Positions 18,576 through 20,859 of a DNA stretch of 20,859 bases are shown here, piece by piece. Numbering within the stretch: the first letter of the stretch is position 1; every line of letters begins with the position of its first letter. Position numbers and translations under genes: made by a program. The notes beneath the pieces are model-generated. The model did no database searches. It had not been told where the DNA came from and worked only from the letters and a program-made list of their open reading frames with translations. Origin of the DNA: Isotricha intestinalis (taxonomy: Eukaryota; Ciliophora; Litostomatea; Vestibuliferida; Isotrichidae); assembly GCA_023807065.1 (NCBI GenBank), contig JAJJLU010004006.1, positions 1 to 20,859 on the forward strand. The letters run 5' to 3'.

Positions 18576-20462
18576 ATGGATAAAATAAAAACGGTAATTT
18601 TGGGAAGTAGTAATTCAGGGAAAACAACGATTTTAACCCAATATTTACAAAGAAAATTTATGTTGAATAATCAAATGACAACAGCTCCAGATAAAAATAT
18701 AAAACAAATTAGTTTAAAAAATAAAAATATATTGTTAGAAATATGGGATACTCCAGGAAATCAAAATTATTATCCTTTAAATGAGATTATAGTGAAAAAT
18801 TCAAAAATAATTTTATTAGTTTATGATATAACAAATAGAAATTCTTTTGAAAGATTAAAATATATAATTCATTTAATAAAAAAATGGAATAAAGAAGAAA
18901 TTGTGATTAGTCTAATAGGAAATAAAAATGATTTAGAACAAAAAAGAGAAATAAATAAAGAAGAAGGAAAAAAATTTGCAGAAGATAACAATTATTTATT
19001 TTTTGAAACAAATAGTAAAGATTATGATAGTATTGAAAATATTTTTACAAAAATATGTTTATATTATTTAGAGTATTACAAAAAAGAAATAGAAGAAGAA
19101 GAAATGGCAATTAAAGAAGGAAAAAAAATAATAAAATATAATAATGGAGATAAATATATTGGATTTTTAAAAAATGGAAATAAAGAAGGAGAAGGAAAAA
19201 TGAAATATATAAATGGAGATATTTATGTTGGAAATTGGAAAAAAAATTTAAGAGAAGGAGAAGGAAAAATGGAATATATTAATGGAGATATTTATATTGG
19301 AAATTGGAAAAATAATTTAAGAGAAGGAGAAGGAAAAATAATAGATAAGGATAAAAATGTATATAAAGGAAATTGGAAAAATGATTTAAGACATGGTGAA
19401 GGAGAATTAATAAAAAATAATGGAGATGAATATAAATTAAAATGGCAAAATGGTATTGTATTAAATGGAATAATTAATTTTAAAAATGGAAATATATATG
19501 AAGGAGAATTAAAAGAATATGAAAGAGAAGGAAAAGGAATAATGAAATATAAAAATGGAGAAATATATGATGGAGAATGGAAAAAAGATTTAAGAGAAGG
19601 AAAAGGAAAATTGAATTCCAAAGAATGTTTATATGATGGTGAATGGAAAAATAATGAACTTAATGGAAAAGGAAAAATATATTATAATAATAATAAAATA
19701 TTTGATGGATATTTTATAAATGGAAAAAGAGAAGGAAAAGGAATAATAATAAATCAAAAAGGAGATAATTTAGAAATTAATTTTAAAAATGATAAAATTG
19801 AAGGAAAAGGAAAATTAATTTATAAAAATGGTAATATTTTAGAAGGAAATTTTGATAATAATTATAATCCAATCTATGGAATTTTAACTTATTTGAATGG
19901 AGATATTTATGAAGGTAATTTTGATGAAAATGGAAAAAGAATAGGAAAAGGAATAATGAAAAATAAAAATGGAGAAATATATTATGGTGAATGGAATAAT
20001 AATAATGAAGGATTATTCTGTTTAAATGAGTATGATTATTGTGTTTTAAAAAAAATCAAAATTAATGAAAATAATGTAAATGAACTTTTTAATCTAAATT
20101 TGAATGATTTGTCATATATAGGAAATTATGAAAATAATAATAAAGAAGGTGAAGGGATTTTATATATGTATAAATTTAATAATTTATCAATTTATAAAAT
20201 AATTTATCATGGAAATTTTAAGAATAATTTAAAAGATGGATTTGGGAAAATATATTATGAAACAGGAAGTATATTTGAAAGTTATTGGAAAGAAGATAAA
20301 ATTGATAATGAAAAGGAATCAATTTTTCATTTGAATAATTTGATTCAATTTAAAAATAGAAATCTAAATTTAATTGAATGGATTAATTTTATAAACATAG
20401 AAATATTTAAAAATATTGGAAATATAAATTTAAATAATTCTACTAAAATAAACATTAGATAA
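18576..20462 (+). CDS. Rab-like small GTPase fused to MORN-repeat array
   Basis: This 628-residue protein begins with a complete Ras-superfamily GTPase domain (about 1-168): G1 GSSNSGKT (10-17), G3 WDTPGNQ (57-63), the Rab-type motif YDITNRNSF (83-91), G4 GNKNDL (115-120) and G5 ETNSK (144-148). The catalytic Gln position after the G3 glycine is Asn62, and TTAPDK in switch I is divergent, so hydrolysis and effector choice may be unusual. A short acidic linker (EIEEEE) leads to about 16 MORN units from residue 194 to about 578, of the form Y-x-G-x-W-K-N-x(4)-G-x-G; about 12 are clear. MORN arrays commonly bind phospholipids or scaffold proteins at membranes and cilia. No C-terminal prenylation cysteines are present (it ends TKINIR), so the MORN array may replace the lipid anchor. 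The ATG at 18576 gives an immediate beta-1 strand and P-loop, supporting the start. It converges with the fragment ending at 20533. Confidence 0.92.
   Translation: MDKIKTVILGSSNSGKTTILTQYLQRKFMLNNQMTTAPDKNIKQISLKNKNILLEIWDTPGNQNYYPLNEIIVKNSKIILLVYDITNRNSFERLKYIIHLIKKWNKEEIVISLIGNKNDLEQKREINKEEGKKFAEDNNYLFFETNSKDYDSIENIFTKICLYYLEYYKKEIEEEEMAIKEGKKIIKYNNGDKYIGFLKNGNKEGEGKMKYINGDIYVGNWKKNLREGEGKMEYINGDIYIGNWKNNLREGEGKIIDKDKNVYKGNWKNDLRHGEGELIKNNGDEYKLKWQNGIVLNGIINFKNGNIYEGELKEYEREGKGIMKYKNGEIYDGEWKKDLREGKGKLNSKECLYDGEWKNNELNGKGKIYYNNNKIFDGYFINGKREGKGIIINQKGDNLEINFKNDKIEGKGKLIYKNGNILEGNFDNNYNPIYGILTYLNGDIYEGNFDENGKRIGKGIMKNKNGEIYYGEWNNNNEGLFCLNEYDYCVLKKIKINENNVNELFNLNLNDLSYIGNYENNNKEGEGILYMYKFNNLSIYKIIYHGNFKNNLKDGFGKIYYETGSIFESYWKEDKIDNEKESIFHLNNLIQFKNRNLNLIEWINFINIEIFKNIGNINLNNSTKINIR
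19201..19338 (+). repeat. 69-bp tandem pair of near-identical MORN units
   Basis: Units 19201-19269 and 19270-19338 differ at about 4 of 69 positions and encode 23-residue MORN repeats (YVGNWKKNLREGEG and YIGNWKNNLREGEG). They are much more alike than the other units of the array, so this pair arose by a recent in-frame duplication. Confidence 0.9.
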
Positions 20463-20532
20463 TTATGTTATTTTGTTTTTTGATTCATTGAATATAATAT
20501 AATTATTAATATTAATTTATTTGAAAATTAAT

Positions 20533-20859
20533 TTAAGACAAAGAAATATTATCAAATAAATGAAATTTTGGTGAGTTAGGCAATCCAATAATTTCCAAAT
20601 CAAAAGATTTTAAAATAGCATAATTTTCCATAAAATCTTTATAGCAATTAGGAATTTCAATATATATTTCAATATTTTGAGGAATATAAATAATATTTTC
20701 ATTATTAGAATAAAATTTGGTAATCAGAAAAGAAAATAGAAATTCATTTAATACAGAATGTTCTTTATTTTCAAATAAATCTAAATGAATAGCAATATCA
20801 TCATAATCATTTTTTGTTTCAATATTTTTCAAAACATCTAATAATTTTTGACATATATA
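20533..20859 (-). pseudogene. Second RNF213-like fragment, open at right window edge, early stop
   Basis: On the minus strand the frame is open from the window edge (ICQKLLDVLKNIETKND onward) and ends at TAA 20535-20533. No ATG begins it in the window, so it continues upstream beyond 20859. Its first 91 codons match residues 1524-1614 of the large RNF213-like gene with six amino-acid changes. It then diverges (LEIIGLPNSPKFHLFDNISLS), keeping only PKF in common before stopping. The stop falls inside the AAA2-like module, hundreds of residues before the AAA3 P-loop. It is therefore either the broken end of a neighbouring paralogue or a dispersed fragment. Only 70 bp separate it from the end of the convergent Rab-MORN gene. 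Confidence 0.8.

Noticed and set aside
20533..20832. TTG start at 20832 for the right-edge fragment
   Set aside because: The homologous frame runs unbroken through this TTG to the window edge, so it is an internal codon.
1..20859. Alternative genetic code (ciliate-type)
   Set aside because: Long frames end at TAA or TGA, Gln is encoded mostly by CAA, and reading past the stops does not extend homology in frame.

Overview
The window looks nuclear and eukaryotic: long, apparently intron-free open reading frames in extremely A+T-rich DNA, with T-runs and A-runs filling the gaps. TAA and TGA behave as stops and Gln is written mostly CAA, so the standard code fits. Ciliate codes that reassign TAA/TAG or TGA do not. 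HYDIN implies a motile cilium or flagellum. The composition would suit an AT-rich flagellated protist or a zoosporic anaerobic gut fungus, but nothing seen here decides between them.

Layout. (1) 1-5787 (+): the 5'-open part of HYDIN, the axonemal central-pair protein, with ASH/MSP-type repeats, an adenylate-kinase-like P-loop domain and an E/K-rich polypurine segment. Recognisable HYDIN stops abruptly near 5748, about halfway along a normal HYDIN. (2) 5788-6840: AT-rich spacer. (3) 6841-9528 (+): a P-loop NTPase followed by a divergent restriction-endonuclease-like domain and a basic tail, resembling Crinkler-type NTPase-nuclease proteins. (4) 9557-17472 (-): a giant RNF213-like AAA+ gene. 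About 7.5 kb is open and carries the N-terminal half and three AAA modules. It then breaks inside the AAA4-AAA5 linker, and frame-shifted remnants of the next part are still readable at 9557-9992. The final AAA modules and the E3 ligase part are absent. (5) 17473-18575: AT-rich spacer between divergent genes, holding a 24-bp tandem duplication and one isolated G+C-rich island. (6) 18576-20462 (+): a Rab-like GTPase fused to about 16 MORN repeats. (7) 20533-20859 (-): a second RNF213-like fragment running off the right edge. It is about 97% identical over 272 bp to an internal part of the large gene.

HYDIN is a conserved structural gene. The other loci (NTPase-nuclease, RNF213-like AAA+ protein with a broken end, a recent paralogous fragment, and a Rab-MORN fusion) look like fast-evolving, duplicating gene families. 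RNF213 relatives and Crinkler-type NTPase-nucleases are both linked to host-pathogen conflict elsewhere, so a conflict or immunity neighbourhood is possible. No operon-like or functional link between them is demonstrated by the sequence. No tRNA, rRNA, complete transposon, CRISPR array or convincing promoter was found.
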